Of a stretch of DNA of 54,316 nucleotides, positions 42,295-50,656 are shown one piece after another. The stretch is from JACCTH01 sp050741915 (GTDB lineage: Bacteria; Actinomycetota; Acidimicrobiia; Spongiisociales; ZC4RG35), in the NCBI GenBank assembly GCA_050741915.1, contig JBOGEX010000111.1:1-54316 (forward strand), read 5' to 3'. The notes beneath the pieces are model-generated. The model saw nothing but the letters and a program-made list of their open reading frames with translations. It made no database searches and was not told the DNA's origin. Position 1 is the first letter of the stretch. Each line of letters opens with the position of its first letter. The translations under genes and the position numbers were made by a program.

Positions 42295-43025
42295 TCGAGC
42301 GCCCTGCCGCCTCGTCCGGAACCCGACCGGAATCGCTCGATCTCCTCGGCACCCCCGGCAGCCAACGAACCCAGCCCGTAGTCCCTCTCGATGTCGAGAC
42401 GCACGTCGACACCCGCCAGCAAGGCTGCACGGTCACTGCGGAGGGTGGTCTGAGGATGTCTCGCGATCGATTCCGCCAGCGCGATACTTGCTCCCAGGGC
42501 TTTACGCGGATCGACTAGGCGATTGACAAGCCCGATCGACAAAGCCTCATGAGCGCCGACCTCGCGACCGGTGAGGACAAGATCTAAAGCCCGCCCGCGA
42601 CCGATGATGAGCGGCAGCCGTTGAGTTCCGCCGTCGATCAATGGCACTCCAAACCGTCGCTCGAAGCAGCCAAACACCGCCGATTCCGACGCCACTCGGA
42701 GATCGCACCAAAGCGCCATCTCCAAACCGCCGGCCACGCAGTAGCCCTCGATCGCGGCGATCGTCGGCTTCGCCATCGTGGTACGGGTGAAACCGAGAAA
42801 GCCGCCGGGCTGATCGACGAGATCGAACGCCTTGAGATCAGCGCCAGCCGAGAAATGACCACCCTCGCCGTAGAGGATTCCAACGAGCGCCTCGTCATCG
42901 GCCCGGAATTCCTCCCAGGACGAGCGCAATAACTCCGACGTTGCCAGATCGACGGCATTCCGCCGCTCAGCGCGATCGATGGTGATGATTGCCACGGCCC
43001 CCTCCCGCCGATACGAGACGGTCAC
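42291..43025 (-). CDS. Enoyl-CoA hydratase/isomerase-family protein
   Basis: A 244-residue crotonase-fold enzyme acting on acyl-CoA thioesters. The oxyanion-hole segments are EGGHFSAGADLKAF and AAIEGYCVAGGLEMALWCDLR; ERRFGVPLIDGGTQRLPLIIG follows. The residue expected as the second catalytic Glu is not clearly in place in the DGGTQRL loop, so the exact reaction is open. GTG start at 43025. Confidence 0.88.
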   Translation of the reverse strand: MTVSYRREGAVAIITIDRAERRNAVDLATSELLRSSWEEFRADDEALVGILYGEGGHFSAGADLKAFDLVDQPGGFLGFTRTTMAKPTIAAIEGYCVAGGLEMALWCDLRVASESAVFGCFERRFGVPLIDGGTQRLPLIIGRGRALDLVLTGREVGAHEALSIGLVNRLVDPRKALGASIALAESIARHPQTTLRSDRAALLAGVDVRLDIERDYGLGSLAAGGAEEIERFRSGSGRGGRALD

Positions 43026-43085
43026 GGCGCGAGCCCTGGGCCGTCACCCACCAAGACGTCCAGCCCAAAGAACGTGGGGATGGGG

Positions 43086-43175
43086 CTACTTCTTCTTGTG
43101 GCGATTGGCCTTGAGACGCTTGCGGTACTTGTGCTTGGACATCTTTTTGCGTCTCTTTTTGATCAGTGAACCCAT
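43086..43175 (-). CDS. bS22-like ribosomal protein (AURKAIP1/COX24 domain)
   Basis: A 29-residue extremely basic peptide, MGSLIKKRRKKMSKHKYRKR followed by LKANRHKKK. This is the small actinobacterial ribosomal protein related to mycobacterial bS22 and the COX24/AURKAIP1 domain. It is easily missed because of size. ATG 43175 is preceded by a GAGGG-type site. It lies between the enoyl-CoA hydratase and thrB, all on the minus strand. Confidence 0.88.
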   Translation of the reverse strand: MGSLIKKRRKKMSKHKYRKRLKANRHKKK

Positions 43176-43261
43176 TAACCCTCAGACGTGATTGATTGCA
43201 ACGGAACTAGGTTGGCCGCCCAGCTTGAGCCGGTCAAACGGATCGACCAGCACCTGGATGA

Positions 43262-44107
43262 TTACTCGTAGCCGGTCGCGGCCACTTTCAACTCCAGCAC
43301 CCTGCCACCGGCGATGGCTGATTCGAGGGCATGAGCCACTCTCACAACGCGTACTGGATCAACCAACGCTACCACCGCCGGTCCCGAACCTGACCAGGCA
43401 GCGTGGGCGGCGCCAGCCTCGCGGGCAGCCACGACGGCTTTTCCTACTTCGGGCCGCAGCGGGTTGCGGGGAGCTTCATGTATCTCGTCGCCCGCAGCCG
43501 CCATCAAGAGTTGCTCGTCGCCTGTCATCAGCCCCGCTACCAACGCCGCCAGGCGGCCAAGCGAACGCACAACCATCGTTCTCTCCAGCCGATCGGGTAA
43601 CGCCGCCCGCGCTTCGTTGGTGGCAAGGGTCACGTCAGGGACCGCTACCAGCGGCACCAAACTCGCATGCAGCGGTAATCGATGAACGCGACCGTCGTGA
43701 GCGCAAAGGACCAGGCCGCCATAGACCGCGGCGGCAGCGTTGTCGGGGTGATCCTCCATCGCAGCGACCAGGTCGAACACCTGTTGGTCAGCCGGCTCGT
43801 GTCCGCGCGCTCTCCACGCCGCCACTGCCCCTGCCGTGGCGGCCGCGGCTGATGAACCGAGTCCCTTGCCAATGGGGATCGCGTTGTCAACGGTGAGGTG
43901 ATGCGGATGGTCAGCCCCGACGGCTTGCTGGGCCGCCAGTAACACGGTGTCGACCGAACCTTGCGGGCGTTCGGGTCCCACGTGCTCGACCAGCCACTCC
44001 TCGCTCGGGGTGGCGTGGACCCGGCATCGGAGCTCGAGGGCCAAGGCGAGGACGTCGAAACCAGGACCGAGATTGGCCGAAGATGCCGGGGCGGAGGCGT
44101 CTGCCAT
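43262..44107 (-). CDS. thrB: Homoserine kinase
   Basis: A 281-residue GHMP kinase that phosphorylates homoserine in threonine synthesis. It has the N-terminal ASAPASSANLGPGFDVLALAL, ATP motif IPIGKGLGSSAAAATAGAVAAWR and C-terminal AHAAWSGSGPAVVALV. The ATG at 44107 gives the normal length; the frame runs upstream only by chance. The usual neighbours hom and thrC are absent, so thrB stands alone here. PhzF lies 25 bases upstream. Confidence 0.9.
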   Translation of the reverse strand: MADASAPASSANLGPGFDVLALALELRCRVHATPSEEWLVEHVGPERPQGSVDTVLLAAQQAVGADHPHHLTVDNAIPIGKGLGSSAAAATAGAVAAWRARGHEPADQQVFDLVAAMEDHPDNAAAAVYGGLVLCAHDGRVHRLPLHASLVPLVAVPDVTLATNEARAALPDRLERTMVVRSLGRLAALVAGLMTGDEQLLMAAAGDEIHEAPRNPLRPEVGKAVVAAREAGAAHAAWSGSGPAVVALVDPVRVVRVAHALESAIAGGRVLELKVAATGYE

Positions 44108-44132
44108 TTGCGGAGCGTATGGCGAGGGGTAA

Positions 44133-44915
44133 TCAAATGCTGAGAAACCGCACCTCGTCCTTTTGGACCTCGCCCCCAAGAAATGTGAGCGACCGGTCCC
44201 AACGGAGGTGGATGGTCGATGGATGCCCCATCTCGGCGCCCTGTTCTATGACGAGCTCCCCCTCGTCTCTTCCCTGACTGCGAAGGTGGGACGCGAGCGC
44301 CACGGCCGCGCTGCCGGTGGCGGGGTCCTCAGGAATTCCTGCCCCCGGTATGAAGAATCGGGCCTTGACAACGTCATCATGCGCCGCCCAGGCCCAGACG
44401 TAGATCGAATCGAAACCGGCCCCGTCGTCTGGAACCGAGGCCTCGCTGACTTCGGTCGGCGACTCAACTTCGACCAGCAAATAGCGCAGCGGCATGTCGA
44501 CTACCACCGTGGTCTTGGGCTTCAGCCAGCCACCGAGGTCAACCTCGATCGGCTCGACCGGCTGGGAGCCTTCGACCTTGATCCAGGTGGTCGGACCTTC
44601 GGATGAAATGCCAATCGTTCCGACCGAACATTCGATGGCCCCCGGATCCTGAGGCCCCAGGTTGAGCAAAAGCCACGCCGCCCCCACTAACGGATGACCA
44701 GCAAAAGGCATCTCGTAGGTCGGGGTAAAGATTCGAGCGTTAGGTCGGGGTTCGTCGAACCATCGAAGAAAGATTGTCTCCGAAAACCCTAGATCGCTGG
44801 CGATGCGCTGCATCTTGTCGTCGTCCAGTCCGAGGATGTCGGTGACGACCCCGAGCGCATTGCCTCCCTCCTTATCGCGGGTGAAGACCCTGAGGACATA
44901 ACAGTGGCGAGGCAC
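44133..44915 (-). CDS. PhzF-family epimerase/isomerase-like protein
   Basis: A 260-residue protein of the PhzF fold. It has the N-terminal VLRVFTRDKEGGNALGVV and DLGFSETIFL with the catalytic-type Glu, then EMPFAGHPLVGAAWLL, and the C-terminal FFIPGAGIPEDPATGSAAVALASHL. The physiological reaction is unknown; phenazine genes are absent here. It precedes thrB in the same direction. Confidence 0.9.
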   Translation of the reverse strand: MPRHCYVLRVFTRDKEGGNALGVVTDILGLDDDKMQRIASDLGFSETIFLRWFDEPRPNARIFTPTYEMPFAGHPLVGAAWLLLNLGPQDPGAIECSVGTIGISSEGPTTWIKVEGSQPVEPIEVDLGGWLKPKTTVVVDMPLRYLLVEVESPTEVSEASVPDDGAGFDSIYVWAWAAHDDVVKARFFIPGAGIPEDPATGSAAVALASHLRSQGRDEGELVIEQGAEMGHPSTIHLRWDRSLTFLGGEVQKDEVRFLSI

Positions 44916-44946
44916 GGGTTGGTTTTACCAGGCCTGGTGCTGTTCA

Positions 44947-45171
44947 ATGGCCATCGTGAGAGACATCCTGGGTCTCGACCGTCTGGTGGCCGAGATGATC
45001 GCCGGCCTCGGTCTGGCGCTGGTCGTAGGCAATCTGCTGGCGTGGCGCAAGCATCGGAGTGGCCAGACTCCGGCCGGCGTGACCGGCGAGTACCGCCCGG
45101 GCCGGGTCCGCTTTCTCCTTGTCGTCGGCCTCTTGATGGCGATTTGGGGAATCAGTTCGCTTCTTGCGTAA
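44947..45171 (+). CDS. Small two-helix membrane protein
   Basis: A 74-residue protein with two hydrophobic helices (MIAGLGLALVVGNLLAW; FLLVVGLLMAIWGISSLLA) joined by a basic loop. Its last codons and TAA stop lie within the left arm of the palindrome 45161-45208. ATG 44947 lies about 30 bases from the divergent PhzF start. No family is recognised; it is plausible as a gene because of composition and a clean 3' hairpin. Confidence 0.65.
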   Translation: MAIVRDILGLDRLVAEMIAGLGLALVVGNLLAWRKHRSGQTPAGVTGEYRPGRVRFLLVVGLLMAIWGISSLLA

Positions 45172-45208
45172 ATCTCGTCACGTTTACGTGACGAGATTTA
45201 CGCAGGAA
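45161..45208. terminator. 23-bp palindrome overlapping a stop codon
   Basis: Left arm 45161-45183 starts TTCTTGCGTAAATCT, and the right arm 45186-45208 ends AGATTTACGCAGGAA. Twenty-two of 23 pairs are Watson-Crick and one is T-G; the loop is only TT. The gene at 44947 stops inside the left arm. The tips match those at 44-91. It lies 25 bases before tRNA-Gly and could isolate that gene from upstream transcription. Confidence 0.8.
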
Positions 45209-45232
45209 TGGATTGGTAACCTCGGGCCCCCC

Positions 45233-45303
45233 GCGGATGTAGTTCAACGGCAGAACACGGGCTTCCCAAGCCTGAAGTGGGGGTTCGATTCCCCTCATCC
45301 GCT
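45233..45303 (+). tRNA. tRNA-Gly (anticodon CCC)
   Basis: Folds as a standard cloverleaf. Acceptor GCGGATG (45233-45239) pairs with CATCCGC (45296-45302), discriminator T. D stem GTTC/GAAC; anticodon stem CGGGC/GCCTG with loop TTCCCAA, anticodon CCC at 45265-45267. T arm closes on loop TTCGATT. The CCA end is not encoded. dcd begins 3 bases later. Confidence 0.95.
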
Positions 45304-45305
45304 CA

Positions 45306-45881
45306 ATGATTCTTTCCGACGTCGATCTCGAGCAGTTAATTGCTTCTGGCAGATTGGTGATAGATCCACTCGGTCCCAATGCGATCCAGCCGTCCTCGGT
45401 AGATCTCCGGGTTGGCAACCAGTTCAGGGTTTTCAAGAACAGCCAGTATCCGTACATCGATGTGCGCCAGCCAATGGAGGGCCTGACGGAATTGGTGGCC
45501 ACGGATGGTGAAGAGCCCTTCATTCTTCATCCCGGCGAATTCGTCCTTGGCACGACTTTCGAACGCGTTGAAATTCCCGATGACCTGGTCGGCCGGCTCG
45601 ATGGCAAATCCTCGCTGGGCCGATTGGGACTCCTCATCCACACGACCGCCGGCTGGTGCGACCCCGGGTTTAAGGGCCATCTCACCCTCGAATTGTCGAA
45701 TGTCGCCAACCTTCCAATCACCCTCTACCCAGGAATGAAGATCGGTCAGATCAGCATCATGCGACTCTCATCCCCGTCACGTTACCCCTACGGCTCGGGG
45801 AAGCTTCGCTCGAAGTATCTCGAGCAGGTAGGGCCGACTCCTTCCCGCTACTGGGAGAACTTCGAGTCGAGTTCGGAGTAA
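45306..45881 (+). CDS. dcd: dCTP deaminase
   Basis: A 191-residue trimeric nucleotide enzyme making dUTP (possibly dUMP in the bifunctional form) from dCTP. Motifs are IQPSSVDLRVGNQF, GKSSLGRLGLLIHTTAGWCDPGFKGHLTLELSNV and PLYPGMKIGQI-type C-terminal sequence. ATG 45306 matches the conserved ILSDVDLEQLI. It starts right after tRNA-Gly and overlaps the convergent MBL gene by 34 bases. Confidence 0.95.
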   Translation: MILSDVDLEQLIASGRLVIDPLGPNAIQPSSVDLRVGNQFRVFKNSQYPYIDVRQPMEGLTELVATDGEEPFILHPGEFVLGTTFERVEIPDDLVGRLDGKSSLGRLGLLIHTTAGWCDPGFKGHLTLELSNVANLPITLYPGMKIGQISIMRLSSPSRYPYGSGKLRSKYLEQVGPTPSRYWENFESSSE

Positions 45882-46651
45882 GCCCGAGCGAGTGCCTCCC
45901 GAGCCGTCTCCTCGGGATATGGAGAGTCCCCTAAATCGATCTCCTCGACTGCCTTGCCAGCCGCCCGACCTGCCGCCGCTGCCCGTCCGACCCAGGCCAG
46001 GTCGAAGCGAGCCACCACCAGATGTTCGGAATCGACCGGGGAACCGTGACCAGGGACGATCATCGTTTGCGCAGCTTCGGCCAGGATCCCAATCGTCTTC
46101 GCCCATGCGACGGGAAACGCATCCTCAAAAAACGGCGGGCTGCCTTCTTCGACCAGGTCACCAGCAAAAGTGACGCCATTGACGTGGAGCACCGCGTCGT
46201 TGTCGGTGTGACCCCGTCCGTAATGAGCCAGCTCCGCCGTCCGGTCGCCAAGTTCGATCGTGGCCCGCTCATCGAACAGCTCCGTCGGCGGCGTAATTAC
46301 CACGTCGCCATAAGAACTCTCGTCGGGGTATGAATCGCTGATCTCTTTCTTCGTGGCTTCTCCATCGTCGATCAGAGTTTGTGCGCATCTGGTGTGACCC
46401 CAGATCGAGGCGCCGCCAAAGCACTGATTACCAAAGGTGTGATCCCAGTGGTGGTGAGTGTTAAACAACCAGCCGATCGGGAGGTTGGTGACCGCGCGGA
46501 CCTCGGTCTTCAGCTCGTCGGCTTCGCGGGGATTCGTGCGAGAGTCGACGATCAGAACGCGATCGGCTCCGAGAACCAGCCCGATGTTGTGATCGAACGG
46601 ATGGTCGTAGCGGCGGAGAAACACTCCGTCGGCGAGCTGGCGCCAAGCCAT
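45848..46651 (-). CDS. MBL-fold metallo-hydrolase
   Basis: A 267-residue metallo-beta-lactamase-fold hydrolase. The zinc motif NTHHHWDHTFGN is near residue 60, GRGHTDNDAVLHV supplies the next His/Asp region, and VPGHGSPVDSEHL the last His. Its substrate is unknown. It lies downstream of dnaB and a possible 42-aa ORF in the same direction. Confidence 0.88.
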   Translation of the reverse strand: MAWRQLADGVFLRRYDHPFDHNIGLVLGADRVLIVDSRTNPREADELKTEVRAVTNLPIGWLFNTHHHWDHTFGNQCFGGASIWGHTRCAQTLIDDGEATKKEISDSYPDESSYGDVVITPPTELFDERATIELGDRTAELAHYGRGHTDNDAVLHVNGVTFAGDLVEEGSPPFFEDAFPVAWAKTIGILAEAAQTMIVPGHGSPVDSEHLVVARFDLAWVGRAAAAGRAAGKAVEEIDLGDSPYPEETAREALARAYSELDSKFSQ

Positions 46652-46695
46652 GTTCCGAAGTTAACCGCATCGACTGCTGTTCAGCGACTGGCGGA

Positions 46696-46824
46696 CTAGT
46701 TCTTCGGGGTAGAGAAGTTCTGATTCTCGACCAGAGCGGGCAATCGCCGATAAGTGAAGAACAACTGAATCTCCTGGCGAAGACCGAGACTCTCCCCCTC
46801 CAAGAGAATCTTCCAATCCTCCAT
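46696..46824 (-). CDS. Possible 42-aa protein between dnaB and the MBL gene
   Basis: An ATG at 46824 opens a frame MEDWKILLEGESLGLRQEIQ ... ENQNFSTPKN of 42 residues with natural amino-acid composition, ending 44 bases before the MBL start. A longer frame (to 46893) would run through the dnaB terminator hairpin and is less likely. No clear ribosome site; no family recognised. Confidence 0.35.
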   Translation of the reverse strand: MEDWKILLEGESLGLRQEIQLFFTYRRLPALVENQNFSTPKN

Positions 46825-46842
46825 CGGACGGAGCCAGGGACC

Positions 46843-46878
46843 GAAAAGCGGCCCGCCGAACCGGACGGGCCGCTTTTC
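46843..46878. terminator. Terminator hairpin downstream of dnaB
   Basis: GAAAAGCGGCCCG at 46843-46855 pairs perfectly with CGGGCCGCTTTTC at 46866-46878. The stem of 13 bp carries A4 and T4 at its base, so either strand ends in a short T run. It lies 78 bases after the dnaB stop and before the small ORF and MBL gene. Confidence 0.85.
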
Positions 46879-46955
46879 ACTTGGGCGAAACAATCTGTGG
46901 GCTGTAACCGTCGTTGTACGACGGCAACTACCCAGGGTTTCCTTTTTAGGTGGCG

Positions 46956-48308
46956 TTAGCCGAGATCGCGGCCGATGTCGGTGAACCGGGTGTAGTTGGC
47001 CTGAAAGGTCATCTTGATCGTGCCAGTCTCACCCGAGCGATGCTTAGCCACGTGAACCTCGGCCACGCCCTTCTGATCGGTGTCCTTCCGGTAGTACTCG
47101 TCTCGATAGATGAACATGACGATGTCGGCGTCCTGCTCGAGCGCTCCCGACTCCCGCAAATCGGAGAGCCGGGGCCGTTTCTCCTCTCGCTGCTCTGAAG
47201 AACGGTTGAGCTGAGAGACCCCGATGATCGGGACCCCGAGTTCGATTGCCAGGTTCTTCAGGCCCCGGGAGATCTCGGCGATCTCCTGCTGCCGATTCTC
47301 GCGGGAGTTTCCCTGCATCAGCTGTAGGTAGTCGACAACTACCAAATCGAGATTGTGCGACCGCTCGACTCGTCGGCATTTGGCCCTGATGTCGGTGACG
47401 TTCACGATCGAGGAGTCGTCGACGAAGATCGGGCTTCGAAACATCTTGTTAGCCGCGGTCGTGACCCGCTCCCAGCCGCGGTCATCTAGAGCACCGGTAC
47501 GGAGCTGTCGTGAGTCGACCCCACCCACCGAGCACAGCATCCGCGAGACGATTTCCTCCTTTGACATCTCCAAGCTGAAGATGGCCACGGTCTTGCCCTT
47601 CATGGCGACGTTGCTGGCCATGTTGAGAGCCAGTGTGCTTTTGCCCATGCTTGGGCGAGCGGCGATGACAATGAAGTTGGCGGGGTGGAGCCCACCTACG
47701 AGTTTGTCGAGATCGCGAAAGCCGGTCGCCAAACCCGTGACTGGATCGGAGCCATCGAGCTCGGAGACCTTTCCCAGTACTTCGCCAAAAAGGGGGCCGA
47801 TGAAGACCATGCCTTGGGTGGCTCGTTTCTCCGCTACCGAGAAAATGTGCTGCTCGGCCCGGTCGAGCACCGAGGCGATCTCATCCTCGGTATGAAACGC
47901 GAGCTCGGACACAACCGAGCCGGCCTTGATCAGCGATCGCCGCAGCCCGTGCTCTTCGACGATCGACGCGTAGTAACCGATATTGGAGACACCGGGCACC
48001 ATGTCGATGAGACCGGTGAGATAGGCGATCCCTCCGATTTTCTCCAGGTAGTCGCGCCGGCGCAGTTCTTCCGAGACCGTTACCGCATCGAGGGGCTCGT
48101 TGCTGTTGTAAAGAGCGAGGATCGCTTCGAAGATCGACTGATGGGAGGGAACGTAGAAGTCCTCCGGTACGAGAACATCCATGACATCGTGAGCCGCATC
48201 TGAGGAAAGAAGGATTCCGCCCAGGACCGAGACTTCGGCCTCACGCGAATGAGGAGGAACACGGGTCCCGACGCGGGGCCGCTCGGCGAGAGTTGTCATC
48301 GGATCCAA
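46956..48308 (-). CDS. dnaB: Replicative DNA helicase
   Basis: A 450-residue hexameric helicase of the replication fork. The N-terminal primase-interaction domain (PPHSREAEVSVLGGILLSSDAAHDVMDVL) precedes the RecA-like domain with Walker A ARPSMGKSTLALNMA, Walker B LDLVVVDYLQLM and the C-terminal ESGALEQDADIVMFIYRDEYY. No intein interrupts the P-loop. It follows rplI, as in most Actinobacteria. Confidence 0.97.
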   Translation of the reverse strand: MDPMTTLAERPRVGTRVPPHSREAEVSVLGGILLSSDAAHDVMDVLVPEDFYVPSHQSIFEAILALYNSNEPLDAVTVSEELRRRDYLEKIGGIAYLTGLIDMVPGVSNIGYYASIVEEHGLRRSLIKAGSVVSELAFHTEDEIASVLDRAEQHIFSVAEKRATQGMVFIGPLFGEVLGKVSELDGSDPVTGLATGFRDLDKLVGGLHPANFIVIAARPSMGKSTLALNMASNVAMKGKTVAIFSLEMSKEEIVSRMLCSVGGVDSRQLRTGALDDRGWERVTTAANKMFRSPIFVDDSSIVNVTDIRAKCRRVERSHNLDLVVVDYLQLMQGNSRENRQQEIAEISRGLKNLAIELGVPIIGVSQLNRSSEQREEKRPRLSDLRESGALEQDADIVMFIYRDEYYRKDTDQKGVAEVHVAKHRSGETGTIKMTFQANYTRFTDIGRDLG

Positions 48309-48401
48309 TGTGGCAGGATCGTGTGACAGAAAAGTTCACATCGACAGCGAGATTTACCGCTCTCGCAAATCCACAGACCTTTCCACGGAGATATCCACCG
48401 A

Positions 48402-48848
48402 TCAGGCCGGAATGACGTCGATGATCACCGGGACCGCGACTTCGGGATGAAAGCGGACGGTGATCTCGTGAAGTCCGATCGCCTTGATTGGCTCGGCGAG
48501 CTCGACGTGCTTGCGTTCGATCTGGAGACCGGTGAACTTGCGAATGCCTTCGACAACGTCGCCGACCCCGACCGAACCATAAAGACGGCCCTCGTCGCCC
48601 GCCTGGGCGGCGAGCACGACCCGGGTTCCGTTGAGCTGGGAGGCAAGATCCTCCGCCTCCTGACGCAGCTTTCGTTCGGCCGCTCCGCGCGTGGCCACGG
48701 CTTGCTCGGCGGCGGCAATCGACGCCTCGGTCGCCTTGCTGGCGAGCTTGCGCGGAAGAAGGTAGTTACGGGCGTAACCATCGGAAACGTCGATGACGTC
48801 TCCGCGCTGGCCGAGGGCAGCGACGTCTGCGTTGAGGACCAGCTTCAT
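48402..48848 (-). CDS. rplI: 50S ribosomal protein bL9
   Basis: A 148-residue protein with the two-domain L9 layout: MKLVLNADVAALGQRGDVIDVSDGYARNYLLPR, a long helix rich in Ala/Glu/Arg, then GRLYGSVGVGDVVEGIRKFTG. ATG 48848 shares one base with the rpsR stop. A longer open frame upstream is antiphase to rpsR and rejected. Confidence 0.97.
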   Translation of the reverse strand: MKLVLNADVAALGQRGDVIDVSDGYARNYLLPRKLASKATEASIAAAEQAVATRGAAERKLRQEAEDLASQLNGTRVVLAAQAGDEGRLYGSVGVGDVVEGIRKFTGLQIERKHVELAEPIKAIGLHEITVRFHPEVAVPVIIDVIPA

Positions 48849-49120
48849 CAGCGTCCCATGTATCCGAGGAGAGCCATCTCCCGGGCGTTCTTGATGGCCA
48901 CCGCCACTTCTCGCTGATGGCGAGGGCAATTTCCGTTGACCCGGCGGGAACGGATCTTGGCCCGGTCGGACAGGTACTTCCGAAGCAGCGATACGTCCTT
49001 CCAATCGACGAATTCGACCCTCTCCTGACAGAAGTAACAGACCTTCTTCTTCATCCGTCGGAACTGACCCTCCGGGCGGCGTTTTTTTTGTTTGCGATCG
49101 AGGTTGGTGGCGCGAGCCAT
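48848..49120 (-). CDS. rpsR: 30S ribosomal protein bS18
   Basis: A 90-residue protein. It is the zinc-binding (C+) form: CYFCQERVEFVDWKDV supplies two Cys, and NCPRHQREVAVAIKNAREMALLGY the third Cys and a His. N-terminal extension is basic. It lies between ssb and rplI in the rpsF-ssb-rpsR-rplI order. Confidence 0.97.
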   Translation of the reverse strand: MARATNLDRKQKKRRPEGQFRRMKKKVCYFCQERVEFVDWKDVSLLRKYLSDRAKIRSRRVNGNCPRHQREVAVAIKNAREMALLGYMGR

Positions 49121-49141
49121 TACACAAGTCCTTTCAATTCT

Positions 49142-49591
49142 CTAGAACGGGGCCTCATCGGGCCCGTAGTCATCGCGGGCTACAGGTCCCGGTGGAACCG
49201 GGCTGCCAGCCTGGGCAAAATCGCCTCCGCCGGAGCGAGCCGTCTTGTTGACGGTGGCGGTGGCCCAACGCAGGCTGGGACCGATCTCGTCGATCTGCAG
49301 TTCGACGACGGAACGCTTCTCGCCCTGCTCGGTCTCCCAAGAACGTTGCTCGAGCCGCCCGGCGACGATCACACGAGTCCCCTTCTGCAGCGACTCCGAG
49401 ACGTTTTCGGCGTGCTCACGCCAAATGGTGCCGTTGAAGAAGCTCGTTTCCTCCTGCCAATCGTTGTTCTGGTCTCGCCAGCGACGATTGACGGCCAGGC
49501 GAATCTTTACCATCGGCACCCCCGAAGGCGTAAACCGCATCTCCGGGTCCTCGACCAGATTTCCGACCAGCACAACGTTGTTCAGCGACAT
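49142..49591 (-). CDS. ssb: Single-stranded DNA-binding protein
   Basis: A 149-residue OB-fold protein (NNVVLVGNLVEDPEMRFTPSGVPMVKIRLAVNRRW; FFNGTIWREHAENV) with a short Gly-rich linker. The C-terminal tail ends DYGPDEAPF, an acidic tip with terminal Phe though it differs from the classic DDDIPF. It sits between rpsF and rpsR. An ATG with a GGAGG-like site begins it. Confidence 0.97.
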   Translation of the reverse strand: MSLNNVVLVGNLVEDPEMRFTPSGVPMVKIRLAVNRRWRDQNNDWQEETSFFNGTIWREHAENVSESLQKGTRVIVAGRLEQRSWETEQGEKRSVVELQIDEIGPSLRWATATVNKTARSGGGDFAQAGSPVPPGPVARDDYGPDEAPF

Positions 49592-49658
49592 GGAATTCCT
49601 CCTTGGTTCGATACCCTGACTATGCGGGTCCGGAGGGACAAATCAAGGGGCTCGTTCA

Positions 49659-49952
49659 TTACTTGGTCCCCGCCGGCTGAATGATCTTGTGCCGGACCAC
49701 CTCGTCGTGGAGGGTCAACATCCGGTGCAGGTCGTTTATCGCCGGTGGCTCCGCCTGAAAAGTCAAAACTGAGTAGTAGCCGTCGTGAAGGTGGTCGATC
49801 TCATAGGCAAACCGGCGTTTGCCCCATAAGTCTCGGCCACTGACTGTGGCCCCTCGATCGGTGAGAAACTGGGCGATGCCGTCGACACGGCTTTCGAGAT
49901 CATCCTCACCCAACTCGGGGCGATGAATGGTCATCACCTCGTAGGTGCGCAT
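49659..49952 (-). CDS. rpsF: 30S ribosomal protein bS6
   Basis: A 97-residue protein, partner of bS18: RTYEVMTIHRPELGEDDLESRVDGIAQFL, GKRRFAYEIDHLHDGYYSVLTF, and a C-terminal MLTLHDEVVRHKII. ATG 49952 is preceded by a consensus AGGAGG. It is the first gene of the cluster. Confidence 0.97.
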   Translation of the reverse strand: MRTYEVMTIHRPELGEDDLESRVDGIAQFLTDRGATVSGRDLWGKRRFAYEIDHLHDGYYSVLTFQAEPPAINDLHRMLTLHDEVVRHKIIQPAGTK

Positions 49953-50150
49953 TAATTTTCCTCCTGTGGACATCCGCTGAGCGGAAGGCTCCGGGGGCGG
50001 AGCAGGGTGTAGCGAGCAGATCACCTGCTCTTTGACGTGCAATTGTAACCGGCTCGTTCCTGCTCAAATTTGGTGCAGGACGACCTTCTCAGAGCAAATT
50101 TGCCAAGCAGTGTTCGTGATGCGACGAATTTGCCGGAATGCTTCGGCACC
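49953..50150 (-). promoter_or_regulatory. rpsF operon promoter and leader region
   Basis: A 198-base gene-free stretch, AT-richer than its surroundings. On the minus strand it has three AAATTTG/AATTTG words spaced about 30-40 bases apart, then GGTTACAATTG, whose TACAAT is a good -10 candidate at about 50043-50048. A GAGCAGG/CCTGCTC hairpin (about 50003-50031) and a GC-rich stem follow in the leader. This position is where S6:S18-binding leaders occur in many bacteria; I could not verify its bulged CCG motif. Confidence 0.45.
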
Positions 50151-50645
50151 CTAGGGAACGCGCAGGCGATCGGTGGGAGCGGGGAGAGGGAACGTGCCAG
50201 CTGGCAGCTCGAGTGCCCAGCGAAACAGCCTATCGGCCACAAAAATTTCGCACGGATCGGTGGTACAAAGCTGCATCGTGGTCTGATCGACCAATGCCCC
50301 CTCGCCATCGAAGTAGAGGATGTCGAGGGCCACCTTGGCGTCCTTCATCCAGAAGCCGGTAGTCACTTCTTCCTCCCAGGCAAAAAGCATGCCATCGAAA
50401 TCGCCGAAGTCCACGACGCCCTGGAGACCGCGTTGCCGTTCCGATTCCTCGTCGGCTAGCGCCACCGTCAGCTCATGCTCCCCCAAGTGCACGGCTACCG
50501 GTTCCCACTCTGCGAGATCCCCGCGGTCGAGGGAGGTCTCCGTGGTGACTGTGGTCGGGTTGGTGGATACCGCTTCGCTGGTGGGGTTGGTCAGATTGAC
50601 CGAAGAGCCGGTGGTGGCCGCCGAGCAAGCCGCCACCATCACCAA
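50151..50645 (-). CDS. DUF192 secreted lipoprotein
   Basis: Up to 164 residues. After a short hydrophobic start with a lipobox-like VMVAAC come a Thr/Ser linker and a DUF192 domain: ALADEESERQRGLQGVVDFGDFDGMLFAWEEEVTTGFWMKDAKVALDILYFDGEGALV. The reported TTG 50645 gives a very short signal; an upstream CTG at 50660 overlapping the panB stop would add a basic start (KRLAL) and a more normal signal peptide. It is translationally linked to panB. Function unknown. Confidence 0.78.
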   Translation of the reverse strand: MVMVAACSAATTGSSVNLTNPTSEAVSTNPTTVTTETSLDRGDLAEWEPVAVHLGEHELTVALADEESERQRGLQGVVDFGDFDGMLFAWEEEVTTGFWMKDAKVALDILYFDGEGALVDQTTMQLCTTDPCEIFVADRLFRWALELPAGTFPLPAPTDRLRVP

Positions 50646-50656
50646 CGCCAGGCGCT

